Assembly (NCBI RefSeq): GCF_020880975.1
Contig: NZ_JAJIWP010000001.1
Coordinates: 62,001 to 126,000 of the forward strand
Reading direction: 5' to 3'
DNA length: 64,000 nt
Origin: Mucilaginibacter sp. UR6-1
GTDB lineage: Bacteria > Bacteroidota > Bacteroidia > Sphingobacteriales > Sphingobacteriaceae
Shown here: piece by piece, positions 1 through 8,277 of the stretch
Numbering within the stretch: the first letter of the stretch is position 1
Layout of the letters: every line of letters begins with the position of its first letter
Notes under the pieces: model-generated
What the model was told of the DNA's origin: nothing
Database searches by the model: none
The model's input: only the letters and a program-made list of their open reading frames with translations
Position numbers and translations under genes: made by a program

Positions 1-1
1 T

Positions 2-391
2 TATGCCCTGCAATTAGCGGTTAAATTGGGTTATAACGTGTGCGCAATATCGGGCAGTCGTTCAAAAAGCATTATCCACCGCCTTAACAGCCTGGGTATT
101 ACCGATGTTTATATAGGTGCCCGTAACAAGGATGAGCGCTTTAAGCTGTACCTTGAAGAAAAACGCATAAAAGCCACCAACGTTGTTTATGTTGGCGACG
201 ATATACCTGACCTTACTGTGATTCAGTTGGCCGGTTTACGCATTTGCCCTGCCGATGCCGTTGAAGAGATAAAGGCCGTGTGCGATTACGTTTCGCCGGT
301 ACCCGGCGGCAAAGGCTGCGCGCGCGACATCATCGAAAAAGTGCTGAAAGTACAAGGCAAATGGATGAACGCCGAAGCGTATAGCTGGTAG
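2..391 (+). CDS. kdsC: 3-deoxy-D-manno-octulosonate 8-phosphate phosphatase, KdsC-type (5' end outside window)
   Basis: The reading frame is open from base 2, so the N-terminus lies upstream and the catalytic DxDG motif is not seen. The visible part has the HAD motif II region ISGSRS, the acidic motif GDDIPDL that binds magnesium, and a C-terminal tail resembling the GG-G-ARE/DII ending of KdsC tetramers. The family hydrolyses KDO-8-phosphate to KDO and phosphate in the cytoplasm for lipopolysaccharide core synthesis. The truncated view cannot exclude a related YrbI-like HAD-IIIA phosphatase, but the C-terminal match makes KdsC most likely. A word-repeat hairpin separates it from maf. Confidence 0.85.
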   Translation, partial: YALQLAVKLGYNVCAISGSRSKSIIHRLNSLGITDVYIGARNKDERFKLYLEEKRIKATNVVYVGDDIPDLTVIQLAGLRICPADAVEEIKAVCDYVSPVPGGKGCARDIIEKVLKVQGKWMNAEAYSW

Positions 392-400
392 GGTGGAGGC

Positions 401-469
401 TTATGGTTCATGGATCATAGTTCATGGCCATTAAATTCTACTATGAACCATGAACTATCAACTATGAAC
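401..469. repeat. word-repeat hairpin (word: GTTCATGGTTCATAG)
   Basis: The left arm (401-427) iterates TTCATGG/ATCATAG words. The right arm (441-469) is its approximate reverse complement (ATGAACCATGAACTATC and so on), with a 13-base loop. The right arm runs into the maf start codon at 464. A hairpin built on the same word lies at 12970-13099. No protein-coding signal is seen. Confidence 0.8.
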
Positions 470-1039
470 TCAATAAAATTCCCTCCTGTAATCCTGGCTT
501 CAAAATCACCACGCAGGCAGCAGTTGTTGCAACTGATGGATGTAGATTTTCGTGTGGTGTTAAAAGAGGTGGATGAAAGCTACCCCGAAGGCTTAACGCC
601 AGAGGAAGTTGCCTTATATATAGCTACCCAAAAAGCCGAGGCGTTTGACGAGGACGTTACCGATGAGGTAGTACTTACTGCCGATACCATTGTAACGCTT
701 GATGGTGAGATACTGGGCAAACCCGAATCAGCAGAACATGCCGTACAAATGCTGAAAAAGCTATCAGGCAGGGTACACAGGGTGGTAACCGGGGTTTGTT
801 TATTTTATAAGGGCGAGTATAATAAATTCTATGATGTAAGCGAGGTTTTCTTCCGTAAGCTGACTGATGCTGAGATACAGAGTTATGTTAATGAATACCA
901 GCCGCTTGATAAGGCCGGATCATACGGTATTCAGGAACGTATAGGCCTGATCGGCATCGAACGAATCAATGGCTCATACACCAATGTGGTTGGCCTGCCT
1001 ACCGAAAAGGTTTACCAGCAGTTGTTACGATTGGTTTAA
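464..1039 (+). CDS. maf: Maf-family nucleotide pyrophosphatase (dTTP/UTP type)
   Basis: A 191-residue protein, the usual Maf length, if started at the ATG at 464. An in-frame ATG at 410 would only add residues translated from the word repeat. The signature ASKSPRR lies at residues 12-18, followed by an ADTIV motif and the GSYGIQ segment with IxGSYxNVVGLP typical of the YhdE subgroup. That subgroup hydrolyses dTTP and UTP, and also modified nucleotides, to monophosphate and pyrophosphate. Family membership is secure; the substrate is inferred. The start codon itself lies in the repeat arm, so the first residues (MNS) are probably repeat-derived. Confidence 0.92.
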   Translation: MNSIKFPPVILASKSPRRQQLLQLMDVDFRVVLKEVDESYPEGLTPEEVALYIATQKAEAFDEDVTDEVVLTADTIVTLDGEILGKPESAEHAVQMLKKLSGRVHRVVTGVCLFYKGEYNKFYDVSEVFFRKLTDAEIQSYVNEYQPLDKAGSYGIQERIGLIGIERINGSYTNVVGLPTEKVYQQLLRLV

Positions 1040-1078
1040 ACCTCCTGAAAATTTGTATTTTGCCGTAAAAACCCGGCT

Positions 1079-1825
1079 TTGCATTTTCCTGTTGACTTAC
1101 ATATCGGCAAACTTTCGCTCCCCATACACTTCATCTGCGAAACACTTTCTTATTTCATTGGCTACCGTTGTTACAGTTACCTGCGCAGGCAGGTAAACGA
1201 TAAAATAAGTGATTATAACCGCCTGATTATTTTTGTTGGTGCCGCCGCCGGGGCTTTTTTAGGCTCACATTTGGTCGGCATTCTTGAAAATCCCGAATAT
1301 TTAAAACAACTCAGTCTTTATAATTTCATGGCCAATAAAACCATCGTAGGCGGTTTGCTTGGCGGGTTGATAGGGGTTGAACAGGTAAAAAAAGCCATCG
1401 GCGTAAAAGCCTCTTCCGGCGATCTGATGGTTTATCCACTGATAGTAGCCATGATTATCGGGCGTACAGGTTGTTTCTTCGCCGGGTTGGAGGATGGTAC
1501 TTATGGCGTTGCGTCCACCTTGCCCTGGGCCATCAATTTTGGCGATGGCGTATACCGGCATCCTACCAATTTATACGAGATTTTGTTTTGGCTGATGCTG
1601 TTGATAGCCTTACTATCGCTCAATAAAAAGTACACATTTGCCGATGGTGCCAGGTTTAAAATGTTTATGGTGAGCTACTTGTTGTTCAGGTTTTTTATTG
1701 AGTTTATTAAGCCTGCCTACTTCTTTAGTTTCGGCCTTTCGGTAATACAATTGGTATGTTTAGGCGGATTATTGTATTATTACAAGGTATTTACCCATCC
1801 TTCAAAACTGATTACTTATGCCTGA
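1079..1825 (+). CDS. Lgt-like (prolipoprotein diacylglyceryl transferase family) membrane protein
   Basis: A polytopic protein of about 248 residues. GRTGCFFAG (128-136) matches the Lgt signature, HPTNLYE (161-167) matches the HPTQLYE motif, and RFFIEF resembles the conserved C-terminal arginine motif. Lgt transfers the diacylglyceryl group of phosphatidylglycerol to the lipobox cysteine. The segment that in E. coli Lgt reads MSFHGG and carries an essential histidine here reads TIVGGLLGG, with no histidine, so ordinary Lgt activity is doubtful. No ATG is available: the start is TTG at 1079, or TTG at 1052 in the same open frame. The stop overlaps the next gene by 8 bases, so the two are probably translationally coupled. 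Confidence 0.8.
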   Translation: MHFPVDLHIGKLSLPIHFICETLSYFIGYRCYSYLRRQVNDKISDYNRLIIFVGAAAGAFLGSHLVGILENPEYLKQLSLYNFMANKTIVGGLLGGLIGVEQVKKAIGVKASSGDLMVYPLIVAMIIGRTGCFFAGLEDGTYGVASTLPWAINFGDGVYRHPTNLYEILFWLMLLIALLSLNKKYTFADGARFKMFMVSYLLFRFFIEFIKPAYFFSFGLSVIQLVCLGGLLYYYKVFTHPSKLITYA

Positions 1826-3215
1826 ACGTCCGTACATCTATTATGATTTTACCCTCAGCATTTGTTCAACCTGCCTGCGGCGGGTTGATGCCAAAATAGT
1901 TTTTGAGGACGAAAAGGTATATATGCTTAAAGTGTGCCCCAGGCATGGCCGCGAAAAGGTGCTGATAGCTACTGATATTGAGTATTATAAAAACTGCCGT
2001 AACTACGCCAAGCGCAGCGAGATGCCTTTAAGGTTTAACACGGCAACACACTATGGTTGCCCATATGATTGCGGCCTGTGTGCCGACCACGAGCAGCACT
2101 CATGCCTTACAGTTATAGAGGTAACCGACCGTTGTAACCTTACCTGCCCAACCTGCTATGCCATGTCATCGCCGCATTACGGGCGGCACCGTACGCTGGA
2201 GGAGATTGAGCAGATGTTGGATGTGGTGGTACGTAACGAAGGGCAGCCCGATGTAATACAACTGAGCGGCGGTGAACCCACGGTGCATCCCCAGTTTTTT
2301 GAGATACTGGACATTGCCAAAACCAAACCTATTAAGCACCTGATGCTGAATACCAACGGCATCCGCATAGCCAAGGATGAGGCCTTTGTTGAACGGCTGG
2401 CCAGCTACATGCCCGATTTTGAGATCTACCTGCAATTTGATTCGTTTGAGCAGGAGGCGCTGGAAAAACTGCGTGGCGAGGATTTGCGCTGGGTGAGGGA
2501 AAAGGCAATCGAACATCTTAATAAATACAATCTATCGACCACATTAGTAGTCACCCTGCAAAAGGGAGTGAATACGCACGAGATAGGCAAAATCATTGAG
2601 TATGCGTTAAAGCAGCGTTGTGTGCGTGGTGTAACCTTTCAGCCAACGCAACAGGCAGGCAGGCTCGAAAACTATGACGAAGCCACTGAGCGCTATACCA
2701 TGACCGAGGTACGCAGTGCCATACTGGAGCAAACCAGCATCTTTAACCATAACGATCTGATTCCGGTACCCTGCAACCCGGATGCGCTGGTGATGGGCTA
2801 TGCGCTGAAACTGGGCGATCAGGTTTTTCCGCTTACACGGATGATCAACCCGGATGACTTGCTGGACAACTCAAAGAACACCATAGTTTATGAGCAGGAC
2901 GAGCAGTTGAAGCTGCATCTCCTCAATATGTTCAGCACCGGCAATTCGGTTGATAAGGCCAAGGAGCATCTTAAATCCATCATGTGCTGCCTGCCCGAGA
3001 TTGACGCGCCAAACCTGGGCTATGATAACCTGTTCAGGGTTATCATCATGAATTTTATTGACGCGCAGAATTTTGATGTACGCGCCATTAAAAAATCTTG
3101 TGTGCACATCGTGAACAAGGACATGAAGATCATCCCGTTTGAAACCATGAACCTGTTTTACCGTGATGACAAAATAGAATATCTCAACCAGTTACGTAAC
3201 GAAATACCTGTATGA
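1818..3215 (+). CDS. Radical SAM protein of the MJ0619/tetraether-synthase-like group
   Basis: A 465-residue protein. The radical SAM motif CNLTCPTC is at residues 106-113 (CX3CX2C) and GGEPT at 151-155. It is preceded by CSTC (16-19), a cysteine at 40, and a second cluster at 81, 85 and 88 (CPYDCGLC), implying further metal or Fe-S sites. This N-terminal cysteine layout is that of the MJ0619-like methyltransferase and tetraether lipid synthase proteins, which act on unactivated carbons such as lipid tails or pterin-linked substrates. Assignment to that group is from remembered motif layout, not a search. It overlaps the Lgt-like gene by 8 bases and the next gene by 4, suggesting one coupled unit acting at the membrane. 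Confidence 0.85.
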   Translation: MPERPYIYYDFTLSICSTCLRRVDAKIVFEDEKVYMLKVCPRHGREKVLIATDIEYYKNCRNYAKRSEMPLRFNTATHYGCPYDCGLCADHEQHSCLTVIEVTDRCNLTCPTCYAMSSPHYGRHRTLEEIEQMLDVVVRNEGQPDVIQLSGGEPTVHPQFFEILDIAKTKPIKHLMLNTNGIRIAKDEAFVERLASYMPDFEIYLQFDSFEQEALEKLRGEDLRWVREKAIEHLNKYNLSTTLVVTLQKGVNTHEIGKIIEYALKQRCVRGVTFQPTQQAGRLENYDEATERYTMTEVRSAILEQTSIFNHNDLIPVPCNPDALVMGYALKLGDQVFPLTRMINPDDLLDNSKNTIVYEQDEQLKLHLLNMFSTGNSVDKAKEHLKSIMCCLPEIDAPNLGYDNLFRVIIMNFIDAQNFDVRAIKKSCVHIVNKDMKIIPFETMNLFYRDDKIEYLNQLRNEIPV

Positions 3216-3481
3216 CGCCTGAACAAAATCCCGACACAAATAAGCGCCCTGTTTACATGGGCATTACCGGCGTTAACATAATTATACTTGTTGGTTATAC
3301 GATAATTTGTGGCATGTTGGGCGAGGAGGGATTAATATTTCAAATGGTTATAGTATTTATCCATGCTGCCGTATGTGTAATTATTGCACCTTTCGCGCGT
3401 AAGTGGGAATGGGTGCTTGCTGGCATTTTGGTGTTAATAATTGGTATGTCAAGCTGTTATGGTTTAGCGGTAATGCTTTAA
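3212..3481 (+). CDS. small membrane protein (89 aa) coupled to the radical SAM gene
   Basis: The start overlaps the upstream stop in an ATGA arrangement. After a short polar N-terminus (residues 1-15) there are three hydrophobic segments, at about 16-36, 41-60 and 65-88. No recognised family motif. The overlap with two upstream genes suggests a membrane partner of that system, but nothing in the sequence shows what it does. Confidence 0.75.
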   Translation: MTPEQNPDTNKRPVYMGITGVNIIILVGYTIICGMLGEEGLIFQMVIVFIHAAVCVIIAPFARKWEWVLAGILVLIIGMSSCYGLAVML

Positions 3482-3496
3482 TTAAGGCGGGTTAAC

Positions 3497-4432
3497 CTAA
3501 CTTAATTCTGCAGCTAAAACACCTTCCTTTAGTGAATAGGTAGACATGACGATATTGGATATGCCAAGCCTCTGCATAACAAAACGGGTAATAAGTGATG
3601 CCATCACGATCATATCAACCCGTACGGGAATAATGGCCGGGTTTGATGCCCTTTGCTGATGTGATGATATGATCACCGCGTTGGTAACTTTGGTCAATTC
3701 ATCTGTGTTAAATGAATAATTCCGTACATCTTTTAGCCGGAAACCTTCATTTTTCGGCTTTTCTATCAGCTCCGTAAATGTTTCAAAAGCACCTGATGAG
3801 CCTATCAGCGTATCCGCTTTATTGTTTTTTACGGCATCAAACAGTGGTGTTAACTTTTCTTCCAGATAGGCATTTAATTCAGCAATTGAGGCCTGCGGAA
3901 TAGGGTCGGTTTGATGAAACTTATCCATCAGGCGTGCTGCGCCAATTTCAAAGCTTTGTTTCCAGATGATGCCTGCGTTGCTACCTAAAATAAATTCAAC
4001 GCTGCCGCCCCCGATATCCATAATCAGCGTATTATTGGCAGACAGGCAGCCGGATGCCTTTATCCCCTCATAGATCAACCCCGCCTCGGTATCGCCGTTA
4101 ATGATCTCTATCTGTATCCCGGTAAGTTCTTTTACCTGGTTGATGAATTGCTGCCCGTTACCTGCATTGCGAAGGGCAGAGGTAGCAATAGCACGCACAC
4201 AATCAACCCCGTGATTATTTATTAGCTGACCAAACTGTTGCATGGTAGCCAAGCCGCGCCCAAAGGCTTCGGGTTGAATGGTGCCTTTATTGATGCCCCC
4301 TTCGCCAAGCCTTACGGCAATATGTTCATGCTCCAATATAGCGTAATCGGTAATGCTGCCCTCGGTAATCAATAAATGAAAAGTGTTGGTACCAAGGTCC
4401 ATCACAGCTACACGTTTATTCATATTAGCCAT
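3497..4432 (-). CDS. Ppx/GppA family exopolyphosphatase
   Basis: A 311-residue protein of the ASKHA fold. The phosphate-1 loop is VMDLGTNTFHLL near the N-terminus, ATSALRNA follows, and the second nucleotide loop is MDIGGGSVEF. The family removes terminal phosphate from polyphosphate or from pppGpp. This is the short form without the C-terminal HD-like domains of E. coli Ppx, so the substrate cannot be fixed. The start may be the first ATG or the one three codons later (4423). It converges on the radical SAM trio with only 15 bases between stops. Confidence 0.88.
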   Translation of the reverse strand: MANMNKRVAVMDLGTNTFHLLITEGSITDYAILEHEHIAVRLGEGGINKGTIQPEAFGRGLATMQQFGQLINNHGVDCVRAIATSALRNAGNGQQFINQVKELTGIQIEIINGDTEAGLIYEGIKASGCLSANNTLIMDIGGGSVEFILGSNAGIIWKQSFEIGAARLMDKFHQTDPIPQASIAELNAYLEEKLTPLFDAVKNNKADTLIGSSGAFETFTELIEKPKNEGFRLKDVRNYSFNTDELTKVTNAVIISSHQQRASNPAIIPVRVDMIVMASLITRFVMQRLGISNIVMSTYSLKEGVLAAELS

Positions 4433-4460
4433 AAAACCTTAAAGCTGATGAGTAGTTTGT

Positions 4461-5078
4461 TTAAACTTTTTTGTTAATAATAACCCCTTCGTTAAGCAGC
4501 AGCCACACTTTTTGCAGGATGAAGAAGATGGCGAAACCGGGAAGTAACGATATTAATTCAACCGCTGATACAGACAGTTTATTCATAACCGGTGTTTGTA
4601 CGGCAGGCAATAATCTGGGCAGGTAATTGCTTATTAAAGCAGACAGTATAACCACAATAAAAAATGCCCTGAATGCCGCACCTAAAGATGAAGGAGTGAT
4701 TTTGAACGAAGTCATCATCATAATAATGATAGTTGCGAAAGTAGCGAATACAGGAATTGCTGGTATAAAGCTTGTTGATGCCGATAAGGTAAGCAAACCG
4801 GTATGATAGGCTATCGGTATAAAAAAACTGATAATACTCAATGCCAGATAGATAGAAAGCCACAAAGCTGTTGATTTAGCCTGCCAATGCCTCAATGAAC
4901 CAATCAGGAATATGATAACAGCCACAAAGCTCAACTCAGCCAGGAATAACAAAAAATATTGTAGTCCTTGAGGTATAATCAATGGAATGATCTTTACCGC
5001 CGCCGATATGCCCCGGCTAACTATATATATTATATTCAGTAAAAAAGCCAACTGGGCTGATTTTAAAGTGATCTTCAT
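4461..5078 (-). CDS. polytopic membrane protein of unknown function
   Basis: 205 residues with about six hydrophobic helices and few charged residues except short loops (such as SLRHWQAKS) and the lysine-rich C-terminal tail. No catalytic motif or family was recognised. It lies 28 bases upstream of ppx/gppA on the same strand and may be co-transcribed with it. The dnaJ terminator lies just upstream. Confidence 0.7.
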   Translation of the reverse strand: MKITLKSAQLAFLLNIIYIVSRGISAAVKIIPLIIPQGLQYFLLFLAELSFVAVIIFLIGSLRHWQAKSTALWLSIYLALSIISFFIPIAYHTGLLTLSASTSFIPAIPVFATFATIIIMMMTSFKITPSSLGAAFRAFFIVVILSALISNYLPRLLPAVQTPVMNKLSVSAVELISLLPGFAIFFILQKVWLLLNEGVIINKKV

Positions 5079-5118
5079 GGAAACAAATTAATGGCGGTAA
5101 ATATAGCATATAAACAAA

Positions 5119-5141
5119 ACAGCCCGGAATAACCGGGCTGT
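5119..5141 (-). terminator. intrinsic terminator after dnaJ
   Basis: Perfect 9-bp stem (ACAGCCCGG/CCGGGCTGT) with an AATAA loop, 21 bases past the dnaJ stop. On the minus strand it is followed by TTTTGTTTAT. Confidence 0.85.
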
Positions 5142-5162
5142 ATATTACTTTACGCTTACTTT

Positions 5163-6326
5163 TTACTCAAAATATTCCTTCATCCGTTCAAAAAAGCTTT
5201 TTTCGTTTTTGCCCGGGTTGGGTTTAAAGTTGGGCGAGCTTTGCAGCTTTTCAAGCAGTTCGCGCTCTTCGCGGCTCAGTGCCTTTGGCGTCCAGATGTT
5301 GATGTGCACCAACTGGTCGCCACGGTGATATGAATTAACCTCGGGCACGCCTTTACCTTTAAGGCGAAGTATTTTACCGCCCTGTGTGCCCGCGTCTATC
5401 TTAATTTTGGCTTTACCATCAATAGTAGGCACTTCAACGCTGGTGCCTATTGCGGCATCAATAAAGCTGATGTGCAGATCGTATATCACGTTGTTGCCAT
5501 CGCGTTTCAGTGTTTCGTGAGGCACTTCCTCAATCAGGATGATCAGGTCGCCGGGTACACCGCCACGCGGGGCCGCGTTACCTTTGCCGCTCATGCTTAG
5601 CTGCATGCCTTCGCTTACACCGGCAGGTACGTTAATGGTGATGGTTTCCTCACCTCGTACAACGCCATCGCCATGGCAAACATTACATTTTGAGGTGATT
5701 ATCGAGCCTTCGCCATTACAGGTAGGGCAGGTGCTGGTGGTTTGCATCTGGCCCAAAATGGTGTTGGTTACCCTGCGCACCGCGCCGCTGCCGCTGCAGG
5801 TTTTACAGGTTTGAAAGGATGATTTATCCTTCGCTCCGCTGCCGTCGCAGGTTTTACAAATAACTTGTTTGTTAACCTTTATCTTCTTTTCGGCACCGTT
5901 TGCAATTTCCTCAAGGGTTAGTTTTACCTTGATGCGCAGGTTGCTGCCACGGGCTACGCGCCTGCCGCCGCCCTGACGTGCACCACCGCCGCCAAAAAAT
6001 CCCTCGAACGGACTGCCTCCGCCAAATATATCGCCAAACTGGCTGAATATGTCGTCCATATTCATGCCGCCGCCACCGTAGCCGCCACCTGTGGCAGACT
6101 GCGCATTGGCCGCATGGCCAAACTGGTTATAGCGCTGGCGTTTTTCGGGATTGCTTAATACCTCGTAAGCCTCTGCCGCTTCCTTAAACTTTTCCTCAGC
6201 CTCCTTATCGCCCTGATTTTTATCCGGGTGATATTTGATGGCCATTTTGCGGTAAGCCTTCTTTATTTCGTCAGCCTCGGCAGTACGCGAAACCCCAAGT
6301 ACGTCGTAATAATCTCTTTTTGACAT
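5163..6326 (-). CDS. dnaJ: molecular chaperone DnaJ (Hsp40)
   Basis: 387 residues with full type I architecture. The J domain (1-70) has HPD at 33-35. It is followed by a glycine/phenylalanine-rich linker (about 76-125), four CxxCxGxG zinc repeats between 157 and 222, and the C-terminal substrate-binding domains. DnaJ stimulates DnaK ATPase and delivers unfolded clients. grpE lies directly upstream on the same strand, so the pair supplies both DnaK co-chaperones; dnaK is not in the window. Confidence 0.98.
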   Translation of the reverse strand: MSKRDYYDVLGVSRTAEADEIKKAYRKMAIKYHPDKNQGDKEAEEKFKEAAEAYEVLSNPEKRQRYNQFGHAANAQSATGGGYGGGGMNMDDIFSQFGDIFGGGSPFEGFFGGGGARQGGGRRVARGSNLRIKVKLTLEEIANGAEKKIKVNKQVICKTCDGSGAKDKSSFQTCKTCSGSGAVRRVTNTILGQMQTTSTCPTCNGEGSIITSKCNVCHGDGVVRGEETITINVPAGVSEGMQLSMSGKGNAAPRGGVPGDLIILIEEVPHETLKRDGNNVIYDLHISFIDAAIGTSVEVPTIDGKAKIKIDAGTQGGKILRLKGKGVPEVNSYHRGDQLVHINIWTPKALSREERELLEKLQSSPNFKPNPGKNEKSFFERMKEYFE

Positions 6327-6339
6327 CTCTGTTTATGTT

Positions 6340-6418
6340 CAATTATTGAATTATTGATTGACGGAATTATTAATTTTCTCTCATTCAATAAATCAGTAAT
6401 TCAATAACTCAATAATTA
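6340..6418. repeat. word-repeat hairpin (word: AATTATTGA)
   Basis: Left arm 6340-6361 repeats AATTATTGA/TTATTGATTGA. Right arm 6381-6418 is the approximate reverse complement (CAATAAATCAGTAATTCAA and on). It fills the grpE-dnaJ gap, and its edge supplies the grpE stop codon. It could form a long hairpin in the grpE-dnaJ transcript and set the ratio of the two messages, but that is inference. Confidence 0.75.
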
Positions 6419-7003
6419 ATTTCCTACAATAACTTTGGCAAAACGCACAACCTTGTCGCCAAGGTAATAGCCTTTTTCCATTTGGTCTATCACTTTGCCC
6501 TTTAATTCATCAGTTGGGGCAGGTATATTGGTGATAGCCTCGTGTAAGTCAGCATCAAATGGTTCGCCAACGGCTTCCATCGGTTTTAAACCTTTTTGCG
6601 ATAGTATGTTATTCAATTTGCTATGTATAAGCTCAATGCCGGCTTTAACAGCCACAACATCAGTAGCCTGGTCCATTGATTTGAAAGCGCGCTCAAAATC
6701 ATCAAGCACCGGTAATAATGATACAATGATTTCCTTACCGGCGGTTTGCAATAGCTCTACACGCTCTTTAGTGGTGCGTCTTCTAAAGTTATCAAATTCG
6801 GCATACAGGCGCAAATATTTATCGTTGGCTTGTGCCAGTTCTTCTTTTAATTTGGCTTCAGCAGTAGGCTCCTGGGTAGATTCTTCGACCGGTTGCTGCG
6901 TATTATCTTGTTCGGCAGCGTTGTTATCGTTCACTGCTTCGTTATTATCTTGCATGTCGGTATGTTCTTTCTTTTTTTTCTTCAACATATCATTAAATTT
7001 CAT
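6416..7003 (-). CDS. grpE: nucleotide exchange factor GrpE
   Basis: 195 residues from the ATG at 7003 (MKFNDML). An upstream in-frame start at 7063 would add 20 atypical residues. A charged, disordered N-terminus leads into a long helix (DNFRRRTTKE). LLPVLDDFERA and the C-terminal beta domain ending GDKVVRFAKVIVGN are classic GrpE. It releases ADP from DnaK. Downstream ATGs (MLKKKKKE, MQDNNE) are possible alternative starts. It is co-directional with dnaJ across a repeat hairpin. Confidence 0.96.
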   Translation of the reverse strand: MKFNDMLKKKKKEHTDMQDNNEAVNDNNAAEQDNTQQPVEESTQEPTAEAKLKEELAQANDKYLRLYAEFDNFRRRTTKERVELLQTAGKEIIVSLLPVLDDFERAFKSMDQATDVVAVKAGIELIHSKLNNILSQKGLKPMEAVGEPFDADLHEAITNIPAPTDELKGKVIDQMEKGYYLGDKVVRFAKVIVGN

Positions 7004-7105
7004 AGCTAAATAATGCCAAACAAATGCCTTGCCATACCGGCAAAACAGCCAAGCTGACAGCAATAAGTCATTTTTTTAAGAAGCTATGACAGACTTTTGT
7101 TATAA

Positions 7106-7266
7106 AGTGGCAGTAGCAGTCATATAAGAATAGTAGTGGCAGTCAGTGTAGAAAAAAGTGGCAGTTGCGGTGCCAGTAGCAGTTGTATCGTTAGATTTTT
7201 GCTATAGCCACTACTGGCTATCAAAAAATACTGGCACTGTCACCGCAACTAATAAAAACTGCTGCC
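7106..7266. repeat. word-repeat hairpin (words: AGTGGCAGT, GTAGCAGT)
   Basis: The region between grpE and ftsE (7004-7276) has AGTGGCAGTAGCAGT (7106-7120), TAGTGGCAGTCAGTG (7134-7148) and AGTTGCGGTGCCAGTAGC (about 7162-7183). They are mirrored by reverse-complement copies at 7207-7218, 7230-7250 and 7258-7266. It has the same architecture as the other word hairpins but a different word. No gene is seen in this stretch. Confidence 0.7.
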
Positions 7267-7276
7267 CAAACTAAAC

Positions 7277-7963
7277 TCAGGCTATCTGCACATCCTCTAA
7301 TACCTTACCATTTTCGCATTTAATAATGCGTGATGGAAAGGTGCGGATGATATGATAATCATGTGTGGCTACCACAACGGCTGTGCCCATTTGCTGGCTT
7401 ATCTGCTTAAGCAGCATTACAATTTCTTCGGATGTATCAGGGTCAAGGTTACCGGTAGGCTCATCGGCAAGTATTATCTCCGGATCGTTAAGCAAGGCAC
7501 GCGCAATTACCACACGCTGTTGCTCACCGCCTGATAGCTCGTGCGGCATTTTTTTAAGTTTTGAGCGCAGGCCAACTTTTTCCAAAACGTCGAGGGTGCG
7601 TTCGGTAACCAGTTTTTTATCCGTCCAGCCGGTAGCGTTTAGTACAAAATGCAGGTTTTGTTCAATGGTACGGTCGGTTAATAACTGAAAATCCTGGAAA
7701 ACGATACCCAGCTTACGGCGCAAAAACGGCACATCGCGGTCGGCCAGTTTACCCAGATCGTACCCGCAGGCATACCCGTTGCCGGCGGCAATGTTAAGGT
7801 CGCCGTATAATATTTTCAGCAAGCTACTCTTGCCCGATCCGGTTTGGCCTATCAGCCAAACAAAATCATTTTTGTCAATATGCAGGTTTACGTTTGATAG
7901 TACCAGGTGTTTTTGCTGAAATATATCAACGCCGGTTAGTTTTATTATAGAATTTCCGATCAT
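7277..7963 (-). CDS. ftsE: FtsE-like ABC transporter ATPase
   Basis: 228 residues. Walker A GQTGSGKSS at 39-47, Q-loop FQDFQLL, signature LSGGEQQR at 143-150, Walker B ILADEPTGNLD at 164-174, and the switch histidine in ATHDYH. Length and the EPTGNLD/FQDFQLL motifs match FtsE, which with FtsX controls peptidoglycan hydrolases at the division site. No ftsX is adjacent, so a LolD/MacB-type role is possible but less likely. A 67-residue protein lies six bases upstream. Confidence 0.85.
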   Translation of the reverse strand: MIGNSIIKLTGVDIFQQKHLVLSNVNLHIDKNDFVWLIGQTGSGKSSLLKILYGDLNIAAGNGYACGYDLGKLADRDVPFLRRKLGIVFQDFQLLTDRTIEQNLHFVLNATGWTDKKLVTERTLDVLEKVGLRSKLKKMPHELSGGEQQRVVIARALLNDPEIILADEPTGNLDPDTSEEIVMLLKQISQQMGTAVVVATHDYHIIRTFPSRIIKCENGKVLEDVQIA

Positions 7964-7969
7964 GGTGGT

Positions 7970-8173
7970 CTATAGCTCCAGTTTTAAAATCTGCCCGAAA
8001 GGCAGGTCCTTAATAATATTCATAATTTGCTCGGCCTTGTCGGCAAGCCCCACTTTATCAAGTGATTTGTCGGGCCTGTCAACCCTGAAATATGCCAGCA
8101 GCGTAAACTTATCGTCGCGCAACTGCACATAATCCGGTATTTTGGCAACGCCCTTTACTTTTATAATATACAT
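7970..8173 (-). CDS. conserved-looking small protein (67 aa), function unknown
   Basis: Started at the ATG at 8173 (MYIIKVKG); the longer frame from 8206 runs into the adjacent repeat. It has alternating beta-strand and helix character with a hydrophobic C-terminus (FGQILKLEL) and no transmembrane segment. It ends six bases before ftsE on the same strand, so the two are probably co-transcribed. No family recognised. Confidence 0.7.
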   Translation of the reverse strand: MYIIKVKGVAKIPDYVQLRDDKFTLLAYFRVDRPDKSLDKVGLADKAEQIMNIIKDLPFGQILKLEL

Positions 8174-8181
8174 TTTTGTAG

Positions 8182-8248
8182 GCTTAAAGCTCAAAGCAGA
8201 AAGCATAAAGCAATTAATATGGGCTTTCAGCTTTTTGCTTTACGCTTT
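8182..8248. repeat. word-repeat hairpin (word: AAAGC)
   Basis: Left arm 8182-8211 repeats AAAGCTCAAAGCAGAAAGC. Right arm 8222-8248 is its approximate reverse complement (GGCTTTCAGCTTTTTGC). Loop about 10 bases. It lies between the acyl-CoA reductase gene and the 67-residue gene. Confidence 0.75.
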
Positions 8249-8277
8249 TACCTTATCCTCCCAAAGTTATCGTTATT

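Noticed and set aside
5539-5814. 91-residue ORF antisense to dnaJ
   Set aside because: Lies wholly within the zinc and substrate domains of dnaJ on the other strand; no motif and typical of a shadow frame in GC-biased codons.
6495-7013. 172-residue ORF antisense to grpE
   Set aside because: Serine-rich shadow of the grpE frame; grpE motifs are complete on the opposite strand.
7277-7963. MacB/LolD-type exporter ATPase
   Set aside because: Motifs and length fit FtsE better; no permease adjacent to decide, so FtsE is given with moderate confidence.
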